In this document: one piece after another, positions 1 to 8,188 of the stretch
Layout of the letters: each line of letters starts with the position of its first letter
Numbering within the stretch: the stretch's first letter is position 1
Assembly (NCBI GenBank): GCA_005777235.1
Contig: SXND01000155.1
Coordinates: 1-64,000 of the forward strand
DNA length: 64,000 nucleotides
Source of the DNA: Pseudomonadota bacterium
GTDB lineage: Bacteria; Tectomicrobia; Entotheonellia; Entotheonellales; Entotheonellaceae
Direction of reading: 5' to 3'
Translations under genes and position numbers: made by a program
Notes under the pieces: generated by a model
What the model was told of the DNA's origin: nothing
The model's input: the letters and a program-made list of their open reading frames with translations, nothing else
Databases searched by the model: none

Positions 1-132
1 ATTAAACTAGAGCGGCTGAAAATGAGGACCAAGCTTCATCATTTTGCCCTAAAGTCCAAACTCTACCTCAATGCCCTCCGCTCCGCTTTCGCCACTTTAC
101 GGGCCCTCACCCCCGTACAGGGCTCCGCGTAA
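1..132 (+). CDS. C-terminal end of an unidentified protein, cut by the window edge
   Basis: An open frame runs from base 1 to a TAA at 130-132, giving 43 residues rich in Lys, Arg, Leu and Ala (it ends ALTPVQGSA). I do not recognise the family. It lies just upstream of a broken tyrosine-recombinase gene, so it could be the tail of a mobile-element protein, but nothing in the residues shows that. It may equally be a chance open frame. Confidence 0.25.
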   Translation: MKLERLKMRTKLHHFALKSKLYLNALRSAFATLRALTPVQGSA

Positions 133-230
133 GGTGAGTGCCTCATTGTGGTAGAATACTACACAAATAAGCACCGACTGCAAATACTATAGCGTACAAC
201 TGCTTTCTCTATCCTAACGCAGGAGTAGAC

Positions 231-602
231 ATGCCGCCAAAAATAAAATGCTTGGATCACATGCGCCAAGTCATCCGGCTCAAGCACCTGAGTATCCGGA
301 CAGAGGAGGCCTATGTGCAGTGGGCCAAGCGCTGCATCCTTTTCCATCAGAAGCGCCATCCTGCCGAGATGGGTCCGGAAGACGTCCGCGCTTTCTTCAC
401 TCTGTATTCGACGACTTTCTATCATCAAGCACGGCATTATCCCAGACAAAGACGACAGATATCCTATCGCACTCTCTGCAAAGATGTGCGACGACTCCCA
501 GTCACGAAGTTTCTCTTGTTCTCAATGCTTGGCAACTGGGAATCGTCGTTACAGGGAGGGAGACGTACTCAACAGGCCCAAGTTGTTAAGCAAGCCGCTT
601 AG
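231..602 (+). pseudogene. Truncated tyrosine recombinase, integron-integrase-like N-terminal domain only
   Basis: Residues 1-57 read as the SAM-like core-binding N-terminal domain of integron-type tyrosine recombinases: IRLKHLSIRTEEAYVQWAKR followed by FHQKRHPAEMGPEDVRAFFT. This domain clamps the recombination site in complete enzymes. After about base 404 the frame departs from the family, and the catalytic domain with its Arg-His-Arg-Tyr residues is absent both in this frame and in the following 300 bases. The start is the ATG at 231, with AGGAG eight bases upstream. The 123-residue frame is far shorter than the usual 320 or so. It is most likely a decayed relic of an integron integrase or related recombinase. 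Bases 405-730 hold no recognisable gene. Confidence 0.7.
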
Positions 603-730
603 TAGGCTCAAGCGACACGTAGTTGTCAAGCACAGCCATCGCCTATCTTTTGCGGATGACTCACGTACCGTTGCGTCGCCTGTCAGTCACCGCTGGCGGA
701 CGGCGGGTCCGTAGTGCCGGGGTGGCGCCG

Positions 731-1198
731 CTAGATTGACCGCAGGAGCCCCTCACGGGCCACCGCCTCGTCCAGCATCACCCGCAGGTTACGGTCTTCC
801 GTGGTCTCGAAGGTGGTCTGCGCGTGCAACCGTACCGCGGCAGCAGTCGCCAGAGCCTTGCGGGCCGCCTCATCCAGAGCGGCTGTGCCAGCACGGAGGG
901 TCGCGTCCTCGGTGTGCGCCAGCATCTCTAGGAGGTGCTGCGCCAGCACCGTGTGTTCAATGCCGCGCTGATACAGCTCGCCCAAGGCGCTCACGTGGCT
1001 GCCCAGGTAGCACTGGCCAAAGTGCAGGAGTTTATAGGCCACCCCGTCGTGCTCCTCCCAGAGTTCACGCCGGGGCTGCAGACCGTGCTCCTGGAAATAC
1101 GCCATGACCCAGGCATCTTCCGGGTCGGGTGTCTGCTGGTTAAAGTACAACTTGTAACGCAGCATCATCAGACCAGCTGGTTCCGTTTCAACCATCAT
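731..1198 (-). CDS. Hypothetical protein, 155 aa
   Basis: Unrecognised soluble protein. The N-terminal third holds aromatic and acidic residues (YKLYFNQQTPDPEDAW), and the rest looks helical and rich in Ala, Leu and Glu. No signal peptide or membrane segment is visible. The start at 1198 (ATGATG) has AAGGAG about nine bases upstream, which supports real translation. It begins 20 bases after the stop of the HAD phosphatase gene on the same strand, so the two are probably co-transcribed. No function can be assigned from sequence alone. Confidence 0.6.
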   Translation of the reverse strand: MMVETEPAGLMMLRYKLYFNQQTPDPEDAWVMAYFQEHGLQPRRELWEEHDGVAYKLLHFGQCYLGSHVSALGELYQRGIEHTVLAQHLLEMLAHTEDATLRAGTAALDEAARKALATAAAVRLHAQTTFETTEDRNLRVMLDEAVAREGLLRSI

Positions 1199-1218
1199 GG
1201 GGGCGCTCCTTCTGCTGG

Positions 1219-1902
1219 CTACGCCTGCAGCACACGTAAAATCGTCGTGACATCGCCCAAATCCTCGCAGCAGTGTTCGGGTTGATGCCGTTGCAACTCC
1301 GCCACCGTATAACTGCCCGTGGCCACCGCGAGCGCTTGGGCGCCGTGCACATGCGCACAGGCAATGTCACGCGGCGTATCGCCAATCACCCACGTATGCT
1401 GCGCTGTGATGGTGTGACCGAGGAGGGCCTGCACCCGCTGCTGTGCAATCGGCACCAGCTCGTTGCGGTCGTGATGATCACTACCGTAGGCGCCGAGCTG
1501 AAAATAGTGCCAGAGACCAAACGATTCGAGCTTGAGCTGTGCCCCCATGGCAAAATTGCCGGTGAGCAGGCCGAGGACGATGTCCGCTTTGCCCATAAGC
1601 ACCTCCAGGATGGCGGGCAGTCCCGGCATCAGGCGGCGTTGCCGATGTGGCTCTTGGAGGGCGAACCGCAGCCGTGGGATATAGCGTTCGTGAAACAGGG
1701 CCAGCGGGATGGCCTGCTCATCCAACTGGTGCTTGGTCAGGGCTTCGCGGAAAATGGCGGCATCGGTCTTGCCGGACATCTCCACGCCGGCAAAGCCGTC
1801 GGGAATACCGCTGAGGTCGGCGAATACCTCACGCATGGCATCAGAGCCCGCGGCGCCGGTACTGACTAAGGTGCCGTCAATGTCAAACAGGATAAGTTTC
1901 AT
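1219..1902 (-). CDS. HAD-superfamily phosphatase (phosphoglycolate-phosphatase-like)
   Basis: Haloacid dehalogenase-fold hydrolase of 227 residues. Motif I is LILFDIDGTL at the N terminus, where the first Asp is the nucleophile and the second the general acid. Motif II is the LLTGN segment and motif IV is GDTPRDIACA. The cap domain between motifs I and II is of the helical type seen in phosphoglycolate phosphatases. The likely reaction is hydrolysis of a small phosphate ester in the cytoplasm; the substrate cannot be read from sequence. I chose the ATG at 1902 over the GTG at 1914, because the AAAGG box lies 11 bases from the ATG but almost touches the GTG. It probably forms a unit with the downstream 155-residue protein. 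Confidence 0.85.
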   Translation of the reverse strand: MKLILFDIDGTLVSTGAAGSDAMREVFADLSGIPDGFAGVEMSGKTDAAIFREALTKHQLDEQAIPLALFHERYIPRLRFALQEPHRQRRLMPGLPAILEVLMGKADIVLGLLTGNFAMGAQLKLESFGLWHYFQLGAYGSDHHDRNELVPIAQQRVQALLGHTITAQHTWVIGDTPRDIACAHVHGAQALAVATGSYTVAELQRHQPEHCCEDLGDVTTILRVLQA

Positions 1903-1931
1903 CGCGCTGCACACCTTTCATGGTTGAGAGG

Positions 1932-1955
1932 AGGGACGACCGACTGGTCGCCCCT
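1932..1955. repeat. Short GGGACGACC..GGTCGCCCCT palindromic repeat, copy 1
   Basis: This 24-base imperfect palindrome (core GACGACCGACTGGTCGCC) lies in the gap between menD and the HAD gene. A second copy with one central base changed is at 4938-4961. Such GGCGACC-type elements are dispersed in several uncultured phyla. Confidence 0.75.
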
Positions 1956-1997
1956 ATGAGGTGGACGAGCCTGTGGAGGGCCGACTGGGCTGGGCTC

Positions 1998-3797
1998 TTA
2001 CGCCAAGCTGGCAGTCTCGAACAGCCGGACGCTGGCTTCGCCATCGACTGTCAGCTCAAACACGGTGGAACGCTGCTGGCACTGCGCTGCTTGATAGGCC
2101 GCCACAAACGTCTCCAGCGAGGTCGGACGGACGTACGCCAGGCGAAAATTCTCCGCTGCACCCCGGAAATCCCACGGGTGCGCGTTGCGCAATTGCGCCC
2201 CCGTAGCACCGAGGTCGAAGAAGTGAAAAATGGCGCCGCTGTGGTTGTTCATGACCACCACGTAGACTGGGCACGCAGCGCTGGCCACTAGGGCCAGTGC
2301 GTTCAAATCGTGCAGCAGGGCTTGATCACCAATCAACACCGTGCAGGGCTGGCCCCAGCCGGCGCTAAAGCCGATGCCCGAGGACAGCACACCGTCAATC
2401 CCTGTGGCACCGCGATTGGCCCCCACATGCACGGTGGGCGGGTGACACGCCACAAAATACTCGGCTTCGCGGACAATCAGGCTGGCCGATAAAAATACCG
2501 CTGACGGCCCCTGGATGTGCTGGAAGACGGCCGTGATGACCTGGGCTTCCGTGAGCGCTGGTGCCGCCGGGGGGTGCAGCAGTGTGGTTAAGCCGTGCTG
2601 CGCCGTGGTTTCACACGCCAGTAGCACCTTGGTCAGGGCTGAGGCGGGACGAGCCGGCAGCAGCGGTAGCAGATCCTCGGCCAGCGTACACGGATTACCC
2701 CAGATTTTCAGCGTCGGATACACGAACTCGTTTTCCACCGCATCCTGTCGCAGCGGGTAAGACGAGCACATGATGAACTCGGCATGCTGGGCCGTGAGAT
2801 ATTCGCGTAGCGGCTCGGAGATCAGACGATCGCCAAAATACAGCACCAGATCCAGCGCCGGCAGGGAGGCCATGGCTCCACGCAGATACAGATTATACAA
2901 GGCTAGAACGGGAGCCGGTGCCACGCCCGCCCGCCCAGGGGCCTCCGTCGGCGCGAGGTCATCACAGCGCAATCCGGCATTGATGTCGGCAAACAGCGGT
3001 GCTCCCAGGCGCGCCGCTAGGGTACGAATGGCCGCCGTCGTCTGCGTCGCTGGCAGCGGACCAGCCACACACACGATATGGGGCGCGGCCTTGAGGCGCT
3101 CAGCCAGCTGTTGCACATCCGCCGCTGCCAGACGCGGTTGCGCCTGCAGATATGTGCAGTACGGCGTGCCACGCGCCTGCCAGCGCTGGAGGGCGTCCAG
3201 CTCCTCAGATGGCAAGTCGGCCACACGGAAGGTCGCCTCGACAAACGGCTTGCGATACGCCAGATTGAGATGCACCGGGCGGCCCGTGCGCTGGGTCTCA
3301 AACACTGCTTGATCGAGATTGCCTAGCAGACTGTGCAGATGCAGCTGTTGCTCCGGGGCCGGTATGTCAAACACCGTTTGCACAAAGGGCGTAAACAACT
3401 CTCGTTGCGGTAGGGTTTGATTGGCCCTGGCGTAATGCAACTCAAAAGGCCGATCCGTGGTGAGCACCAACAACGGTGTGCCAGACATGGTCGCTTCGAC
3501 CACGGCTGGCAGGTAGTTCGCTGCCGCCGTGCCGGAGGTGCACACCAGACACAGCAAGCGCCCGGCCTTGGCCGCCCCTTGGGCCCAGAAGGCGGCGCTG
3601 CGCTCGTCGTTACACAGCTTGGTCATCACCGTGGGATGGTCTTGCAGGGCCAGGATCAGCGGGATGGCGCGTGCCCCAGGGGAGACGCAGAACATCTCGA
3701 CACCACAACGGCGTAATTCCTCAATCACCACCATGGCGTGGAGGTGTGCCAGGCTACGAGCTTCGAGACACGTTGACGTCTGCACACTGGCCCTCAC
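1998..3797 (-). CDS. menD: MenD-like thiamine diphosphate enzyme (SEPHCHC synthase)
   Basis: 599 residues, slightly longer than the usual 550-580. MenD joins 2-oxoglutarate and isochorismate to make SEPHCHC in menaquinone biosynthesis. Family features are the N-terminal SPG-x-R loop (here SPGARA instead of SPGSRS), the NDERSAAFWAQG segment carrying the cofactor-activating Glu, CTSGTAAANYLPAVVEA, and near the C terminus IGDQALLHDLNAL followed by NN, which matches the thiamine-diphosphate motif. The GTG start at 3797 follows the stop of the preceding oxidoreductase gene at once, suggesting translational coupling; ATG 3734 is an alternative. No other men gene is visible in the window. Both Ser residues of the SPGSRS loop are replaced by Ala, so a shifted substrate is possible. 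Confidence 0.85.
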   Translation of the reverse strand: MRASVQTSTCLEARSLAHLHAMVVIEELRRCGVEMFCVSPGARAIPLILALQDHPTVMTKLCNDERSAAFWAQGAAKAGRLLCLVCTSGTAAANYLPAVVEATMSGTPLLVLTTDRPFELHYARANQTLPQRELFTPFVQTVFDIPAPEQQLHLHSLLGNLDQAVFETQRTGRPVHLNLAYRKPFVEATFRVADLPSEELDALQRWQARGTPYCTYLQAQPRLAAADVQQLAERLKAAPHIVCVAGPLPATQTTAAIRTLAARLGAPLFADINAGLRCDDLAPTEAPGRAGVAPAPVLALYNLYLRGAMASLPALDLVLYFGDRLISEPLREYLTAQHAEFIMCSSYPLRQDAVENEFVYPTLKIWGNPCTLAEDLLPLLPARPASALTKVLLACETTAQHGLTTLLHPPAAPALTEAQVITAVFQHIQGPSAVFLSASLIVREAEYFVACHPPTVHVGANRGATGIDGVLSSGIGFSAGWGQPCTVLIGDQALLHDLNALALVASAACPVYVVVMNNHSGAIFHFFDLGATGAQLRNAHPWDFRGAAENFRLAYVRPTSLETFVAAYQAAQCQQRSTVFELTVDGEASVRLFETASLA

Positions 3798-3799
3798 AC

Positions 3800-4855
3800 C
3801 TAGGCTGCCGTGGCGCTGGCCATGGCTGTCTTGAGCAGCGGGATGACTTCCGTGGCAAAGCGCTCGATATAGTCGGGACGCGGTCCGCCGGGGGCGGGCG
3901 TTGGTGCCGGATGCGGGATAATCATATCGACGCGGAATCCGAGGTGCAGCACCTCACACAGTTGCTGCGCAATCATCGCCGGCGTGCCGTACAGGGCAAA
4001 GGCATCAGCCACTGTATCGGGGAGAAACGACACCACCCGCCCGGAGGCTTCAAGATCGTCGGCGTGGTGGAAATCCGGCCACACCTGTTTTTTCAACTCT
4101 TCCACGTCGGGACCGTTCCAGGTAAAGCCCGGCGGCTCAAACAGCATGGGTGAGTATTCATAATACCCCGCTGCCATGGAGCGGCTGATCAAGGCGGCGC
4201 GTTCGAGATCGTCTGTCAAAATGGTGTGGAAGATCAGGCTAATTTTGACTTCGTCAGGATCGCGTCCCACGGCCATGGCCCCTTCCCGTACTGCGCTAAT
4301 GGCCGCCCGCAGGTTGGCCTCGTGCCGCCCCACACGGATAAACACCCCATCGGCCACCCGGCCCGCCATGCGCAGAGTGCGCGGTCCGCCCGCGGCAATC
4401 CACACCGGCACCGGCCGGGCGTGTTGCAGGCGCGCCGGACGCGCCGCGTTGACCTCGATCTCTTCCCCGGCCAGCAGGCGTTTGGTGAAGATTGTGGCTT
4501 CTTCGAGCTCCGCCACCCGTGACGGGCGCTTGCCCAGCAGGCGCACCGCCGTATCGCCCACACCATAGGCCAACAGCGTGCGACCTGGGGCGAGGGCTTC
4601 AACGGTGGCGATGGACGAGGCCATCACCGCCGGATGGCGCATCATGGGGGTTTCGATCAGCGGTCCCAGGCCAATACGTGCGGTCTGCATGGCCGCAAAG
4701 GCCAGGTTGACGTACGGATCTTGGCGCCGCAAGGGGGAGGACGGGATGAAGGCATAATCCCAGCCCAGGCGTTCGGCGCGTTGGGCATCGGCGGCAAAGG
4801 CCGTGGGCGACGTATAGTTAAAACGATTGAGGCCGAAGGCCGGTAGCGTGGTCAT
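3800..4855 (-). CDS. LLM-class flavin-dependent oxidoreductase (probably F420-dependent)
   Basis: 351-residue luciferase-like monooxygenase-fold protein. It shows the family layout: FGLNRFNYTSPTAFAADAQR at the N terminus, ERLGWDYAFIPSS, and TARIGLGPLIETPMMRHPAV, which forms the barrel wall next to the flavin. RTLLAYGVGD and PVWIAAGGPRTLRMAGRVAD are typical of the F420-dependent branch (Mer/Fgd-like). The ATG at 4855 has GAGGAAT eight bases upstream. It is followed directly by menD (GTG abutting the TAG stop), so the two are co-translated. It lies downstream of the acetolactate-synthase-like gene but is separated from it by 274 bases of palindromic repeats. Substrate unknown. Confidence 0.82.
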   Translation of the reverse strand: MTTLPAFGLNRFNYTSPTAFAADAQRAERLGWDYAFIPSSPLRRQDPYVNLAFAAMQTARIGLGPLIETPMMRHPAVMASSIATVEALAPGRTLLAYGVGDTAVRLLGKRPSRVAELEEATIFTKRLLAGEEIEVNAARPARLQHARPVPVWIAAGGPRTLRMAGRVADGVFIRVGRHEANLRAAISAVREGAMAVGRDPDEVKISLIFHTILTDDLERAALISRSMAAGYYEYSPMLFEPPGFTWNGPDVEELKKQVWPDFHHADDLEASGRVVSFLPDTVADAFALYGTPAMIAQQLCEVLHLGFRVDMIIPHPAPTPAPGGPRPDYIERFATEVIPLLKTAMASATAA

Positions 4856-4880
4856 GATGATTCCTCAAGAAGCGCTCGTG

Positions 4881-4905
4881 CCCCCTCGCCCAGCGGGCGA
4901 GGGGG
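4881..4905. repeat. Perfect GC-rich hairpin
   Basis: An 11-base stem (CCCCCTCGCCC) with a three-base loop (AGC) and a perfect complementary arm. It is part of a mosaic of four different palindromes packed between 4881 and 5127. There is no T run after it on either strand, so it is unlikely to be a classical terminator. Confidence 0.8.
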
Positions 4906-4937
4906 TAGAAAAGGCCGCAGCGTGCTCAGAGCGTCGT

Positions 4938-4961
4938 AGGGACGACCGGCTGGTCGCCCCT
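4938..4961. repeat. Short GGGACGACC..GGTCGCCCCT palindromic repeat, copy 2
   Basis: Second copy of the element at 1932-1955, differing in one central base (CCGGCTGG against CCGACTGG) and in the same orientation. Confidence 0.75.
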
Positions 4962-4971
4962 CCTGGCGTGA

Positions 4972-5011
4972 TATGGATGCAACAAACACCTAGATGTCTG
5001 TTGTATCCATA
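4972..5011. repeat. Inverted repeat, 17-base arms
   Basis: The left arm TATGGATGCAACAAACA and the right arm TGTCTGTTGTATCCATA are complementary except at two positions, around a six-base loop. The composition is much more AT-rich than the neighbouring palindromes, so it is a distinct element. It could be a protein-binding operator or a small transposable relic. Confidence 0.7.
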
Positions 5012-5035
5012 CACCACCAGTGCTCCAGGGTGTGT

Positions 5036-5127
5036 CCTGGGAGCGCCACGCGCCAGCGTGGCTGCCGGAGCCGGGCTGGAGCCCGGCGTTCCCAGGGTGG
5101 CACGGGCGTAGGACTGACGAAATGGAC
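5036..5127. repeat. Dispersed palindromic element, long form, copy A
   Basis: It begins CCTGGGAGCGCCACGC, contains the inner palindrome GGGCTGGAGCCC and ends CCCAGG, followed by the tail GTAGGACTGACG and ATGGAC. A close copy with the same order and tail lies at 62844-62940. This copy sits just downstream of the stop of the thiamine enzyme gene. Confidence 0.8.
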
Positions 5128-5129
5128 AC

Positions 5130-6770
5130 CTAGTCGAAGCGCGACTTCTTCGACTCCATATTGCTGTGCACGTCGATCAGGACGGTCTTGCCCTCAGCGT
5201 TGAGTTGCTGGGCGCGCCGCAAGGCCGGACCGACTTCGGAGGGCCGCGTGACGGTGATACCCACCGCGCCCATACCTTCGGCAATTTTGGCGTAATCGCC
5301 GGTCATCTTGGTCACGTTATACAGCTCACGAGCGGTAGGATAGCCCCCCGGATACGTCGCCATGTCGCCATTGTTGAGCAACACGGTGGTGATCGGGGCA
5401 CCGGCCCGCACCGAGGTCTCGACATCAAGACCAGACATGCCAAAGGCGCCATCGCCCATGAGGTTGAGGCAGAATTTCTCGGGTCGGGCCAGTTTGGCGC
5501 CGATCATCAGCGGAATACCATACCCCAGGTGGGTGGTCTTGCCCCAGCCAATGTAGCTATGCGGCGTCGTGGCAGTGTAGAACGGCATGATCGAGTCACG
5601 CGGTGCGCCGGCGTCGTGCGTGACGATGCTGTTCTCGTGGTCAATAATGCGCTCCAGCTCGCCAATGACGCGATAGGTATTGACAGGCAGATCGTCCGAG
5701 TTGAGCAGGGCGGTCCACTCCGACATCCACTGCTGTTTAATCGTGGCAATCTCGGCTGCGACGTTGGTCTGGCCCTTGCGGCCATTGGCCCCAATCTGCG
5801 CTTTGATTTCGTCAATCAGCATGCGAATGGTCAGGCCAGTGTCACCCGGCAACCCGACTTCGATGTTGTAATCTTTGCCAATATCTTCCAGGCTCTCGGT
5901 ATTGTGGAGGAGCGTTTTGCCGGGCGGGATGGCCTGGCCATAGCTGGTGCGCGTCATACTGGAGCCCAGGGCCAGGAGCACATCTGACTCTTTGAGCCAG
6001 GTAAACGCCTGCCGCGAGGTGGACGAACTGCCCGACCCCAGGGCCAGTGGATGGCGTTCGTCGAACCCGGACTTGCCCGGCATGGTGCAATAGACAGGAA
6101 TTTCGGTCAACTCGGCCAATTCGCGCAGGGCAGCACTGGCGCCAGACATCAGTGTGCCCATGCCGGACCAAATCATGGGCTTCTTGGCCGCGAGCAGCAA
6201 GCGCACGGCGTCTTTGACGTCACTCTGCGCTGGCGATTGCAGCATGCGTTTGGGGATTTTGTAGTTCATCGCCGCATCCGGCACGTCCTGCGTCGCCACA
6301 TCCGCCGGCAGCTCGACAATCACCGGTCCTGGACGGCCATTACGCAGGCGCTGAAAGGCACGCCGCATGACGCTGGCAGTGAGATCGGGCTTCCAGATGA
6401 TTTCGTTGGACACGGAGACTGATTCGTAGGTGCGGGCCGGGGAAAAATTCGGGCGTACCGAATGCTGCGCCAGCGATGGGCCACCCGGCAGATAGAGTAC
6501 CGGGACGTTATCAGCATACGCTTGGGCCAGACCGCCCATGGCATTTTCGGAGCCTGGGCCGCCCTGGGTGATAATCACGCCGAACTTTTCACGGTGGTTG
6601 AGACGGCTATAGCCGTCCGCGGCCATGATCGCCCCACGCTCCTGCCGGAACATGATGGGTTTGATGCCCTCTTTGGCCACCGCCTCGATGAGGTTATTGG
6701 ACGGAAAGCAGGCGATCCACTCCACGCCTTCCATTTTCAAGATGCGGGCTATCGCCGCCATCGTATTCAT
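5130..6770 (-). CDS. Thiamine-diphosphate-dependent enzyme, acetolactate-synthase-like
   Basis: 546 residues with the three-domain layout of acetolactate synthase, glyoxylate carboligase and similar decarboxylases. The cofactor-activating Glu lies in MFRQERGAIMAADGYSR. The GPG segment is ITQGGPGSENAMGG. A central FAD/DHAP-like domain includes MIWSGMGTL. The C-terminal thiamine motif starts GDGAFGMSGLD and ends LLNNGD. Enzymes of this family condense or decarboxylate 2-oxo acids in the cytoplasm. No regulatory small subunit gene is nearby, which argues against a dedicated branched-chain acetolactate synthase. The ATG at 6770 has GGAGA nine bases upstream. Its neighbours MenD and an LLM oxidoreductase suggest a secondary pathway, but the substrate is not deducible. 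Confidence 0.82.
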   Translation of the reverse strand: MNTMAAIARILKMEGVEWIACFPSNNLIEAVAKEGIKPIMFRQERGAIMAADGYSRLNHREKFGVIITQGGPGSENAMGGLAQAYADNVPVLYLPGGPSLAQHSVRPNFSPARTYESVSVSNEIIWKPDLTASVMRRAFQRLRNGRPGPVIVELPADVATQDVPDAAMNYKIPKRMLQSPAQSDVKDAVRLLLAAKKPMIWSGMGTLMSGASAALRELAELTEIPVYCTMPGKSGFDERHPLALGSGSSSTSRQAFTWLKESDVLLALGSSMTRTSYGQAIPPGKTLLHNTESLEDIGKDYNIEVGLPGDTGLTIRMLIDEIKAQIGANGRKGQTNVAAEIATIKQQWMSEWTALLNSDDLPVNTYRVIGELERIIDHENSIVTHDAGAPRDSIMPFYTATTPHSYIGWGKTTHLGYGIPLMIGAKLARPEKFCLNLMGDGAFGMSGLDVETSVRAGAPITTVLLNNGDMATYPGGYPTARELYNVTKMTGDYAKIAEGMGAVGITVTRPSEVGPALRRAQQLNAEGKTVLIDVHSNMESKKSRFD

Positions 6771-6839
6771 GCTGTGGTCTCCATGCTCTGGCTGTATGCC
6801 GCTCGCTACACACGCTGTTGGGAATCCTACAAGCGCTGC

Positions 6840-6868
6840 ATTCTAGCAGACTCTGGCCGATTGACCAA
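6840..6868 (-). promoter_or_regulatory. Candidate sigma-70-type promoter for the thiamine enzyme gene
   Basis: On the minus strand, TTGGTC and TAGAAT are separated by 17 bases. The -10 box matches the consensus in five of six positions and the -35 box in three. It lies about 70 bases upstream of the ATG at 6770. Weak evidence. Confidence 0.4.
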
Positions 6869-7007
6869 CGTCCAAACGTCTATGGCCGGACCAGACCCCC
6901 GTAGCGCACACCGGCAGATGGGGGCGAGCCTCGCCGGTGTGCGCCGGAGGTCGTCCGCGGGGTAGGACCGTGGACGACGCGGTGCACATGGAGAGCACCG
7001 GCGTGTC

Positions 7008-8066
7008 TCAGATGGAGGCATCAGGTGCCGCCGGCAGCGCCGGTGGCAGCACCAGGACACTGAGCAGCAGCCCCACCACGCCCGTGAGCCCGATGGTGCC
7101 AGCCCACAGGTGGACAGACCACCAGAGCCCACCGCCCAGCGCCATGGCAGCAAAATGCGCCGTATTGAGCAGCAGGGGTAGCAGCACCGCAAATAGGCGC
7201 CAGGCCCGTGGGCGCTGCATGGTCGGGTGGAGGGTACGATACGCCACATCCGCCAAGCACGCCGCTAGGACGCGGAGCACCACCAGCCCGAGGGGATAGG
7301 CGCCAGGCAGCAGCACGCCCATGGCGGCAGCGTTCAGGCCGAGCACCAGGGTGATGCTACCTGGCGGCAGCACCCAGCGCCGCATCGCCAGCAGCAGGAA
7401 TCCCAACGACAGCCCGGTATCCCACAGGGCACTGACTACCCCGGCGATGTGTCGCAAGACCGGCAGGCTCTGCCGGCTGCCTCCACCCCACGGCGCCGAG
7501 ATCGGATGTGCCACCTGCAAGATAAAAGTGCACACCGACAGCATACACAGCAGCGATAGCCAGCACGGCAGGCCCTGCCACAACGTCTGCGGTGGCAAAG
7601 CACCACGGTGCCAGGCGGCGCGAAACGGCCCTCCGGCCATAAGCCAGGCGCCGCCTGCCAGCATGAGGTGCGTGGGACTCAAGAGCGCTTCGACATCCTG
7701 CTCAATACCGAACCAGGTATGCCAGAACAGATCCCCAACCCCGCCAAGCCAGAAGACCACAGCGCCGAGTAATGCTAAGTTGTAGCCGTGCGGCAAGGCG
7801 TGTTGCCAGGGCTGCCTCCGTGCCACCCCACGGATCACCTGGACTGCTAGGGTGCTCGCCATAGCCAGAAAACCGCTATAGAGCACCGCATGCCACGGCG
7901 TAAAAAACGTCGTATCGGCCCGACCATGCGTGTGGGCCCAGCCATCGACATATGCCCCACCAACGAGCCATACGGCGAGGCCCGTCATCAGCCAGTCCAA
8001 GGCGTCTGCCTGTCCTGGACGTGTTGCGCTCTGTCCTACCGCTCGGTTGGCTTCGCTTTCATGCAT
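7008..8066 (-). CDS. Polytopic membrane protein, unknown function
   Basis: 352 residues with about nine or ten hydrophobic segments, for example LDWLMTGLAVWLVGGAYVDG near the N terminus, YSGFLAMASTLAVQVI, and ALGGGLWWSVHLWAGTIGLT near the C terminus. Conserved-looking polar motifs within membrane segments are DGWAHTHGRADTTFFTPWHA and WHTWFGIEQDVEALLSPTH; the clustered His residues could bind metal or haem, which is inference. I chose the ATG at 8066 (MHESEANRA) because the upstream extension is not hydrophobic and has no ribosome site. The gene is transcribed divergently from the oxidoreductase at 8189. I do not recognise the family. Confidence 0.7.
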   Translation of the reverse strand: MHESEANRAVGQSATRPGQADALDWLMTGLAVWLVGGAYVDGWAHTHGRADTTFFTPWHAVLYSGFLAMASTLAVQVIRGVARRQPWQHALPHGYNLALLGAVVFWLGGVGDLFWHTWFGIEQDVEALLSPTHLMLAGGAWLMAGGPFRAAWHRGALPPQTLWQGLPCWLSLLCMLSVCTFILQVAHPISAPWGGGSRQSLPVLRHIAGVVSALWDTGLSLGFLLLAMRRWVLPPGSITLVLGLNAAAMGVLLPGAYPLGLVVLRVLAACLADVAYRTLHPTMQRPRAWRLFAVLLPLLLNTAHFAAMALGGGLWWSVHLWAGTIGLTGVVGLLLSVLVLPPALPAAPDASI

Positions 8067-8188
8067 ACCTGAGGCCTTTCCCTGACAGGACGCTGGACTT
8101 TGTGCACGGGCTCCCTGACAATGCCTCCCCACACGGTGTAAGGCACCTCAACGGATGTGTGCGGCATCGTATTCTAAGGAGGGGACGG

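Noticed and set aside
4881-4905. The perfect hairpin as a rho-independent terminator
   Set aside because: No T run follows on either strand, and it lies among other palindromes of apparently mobile origin.
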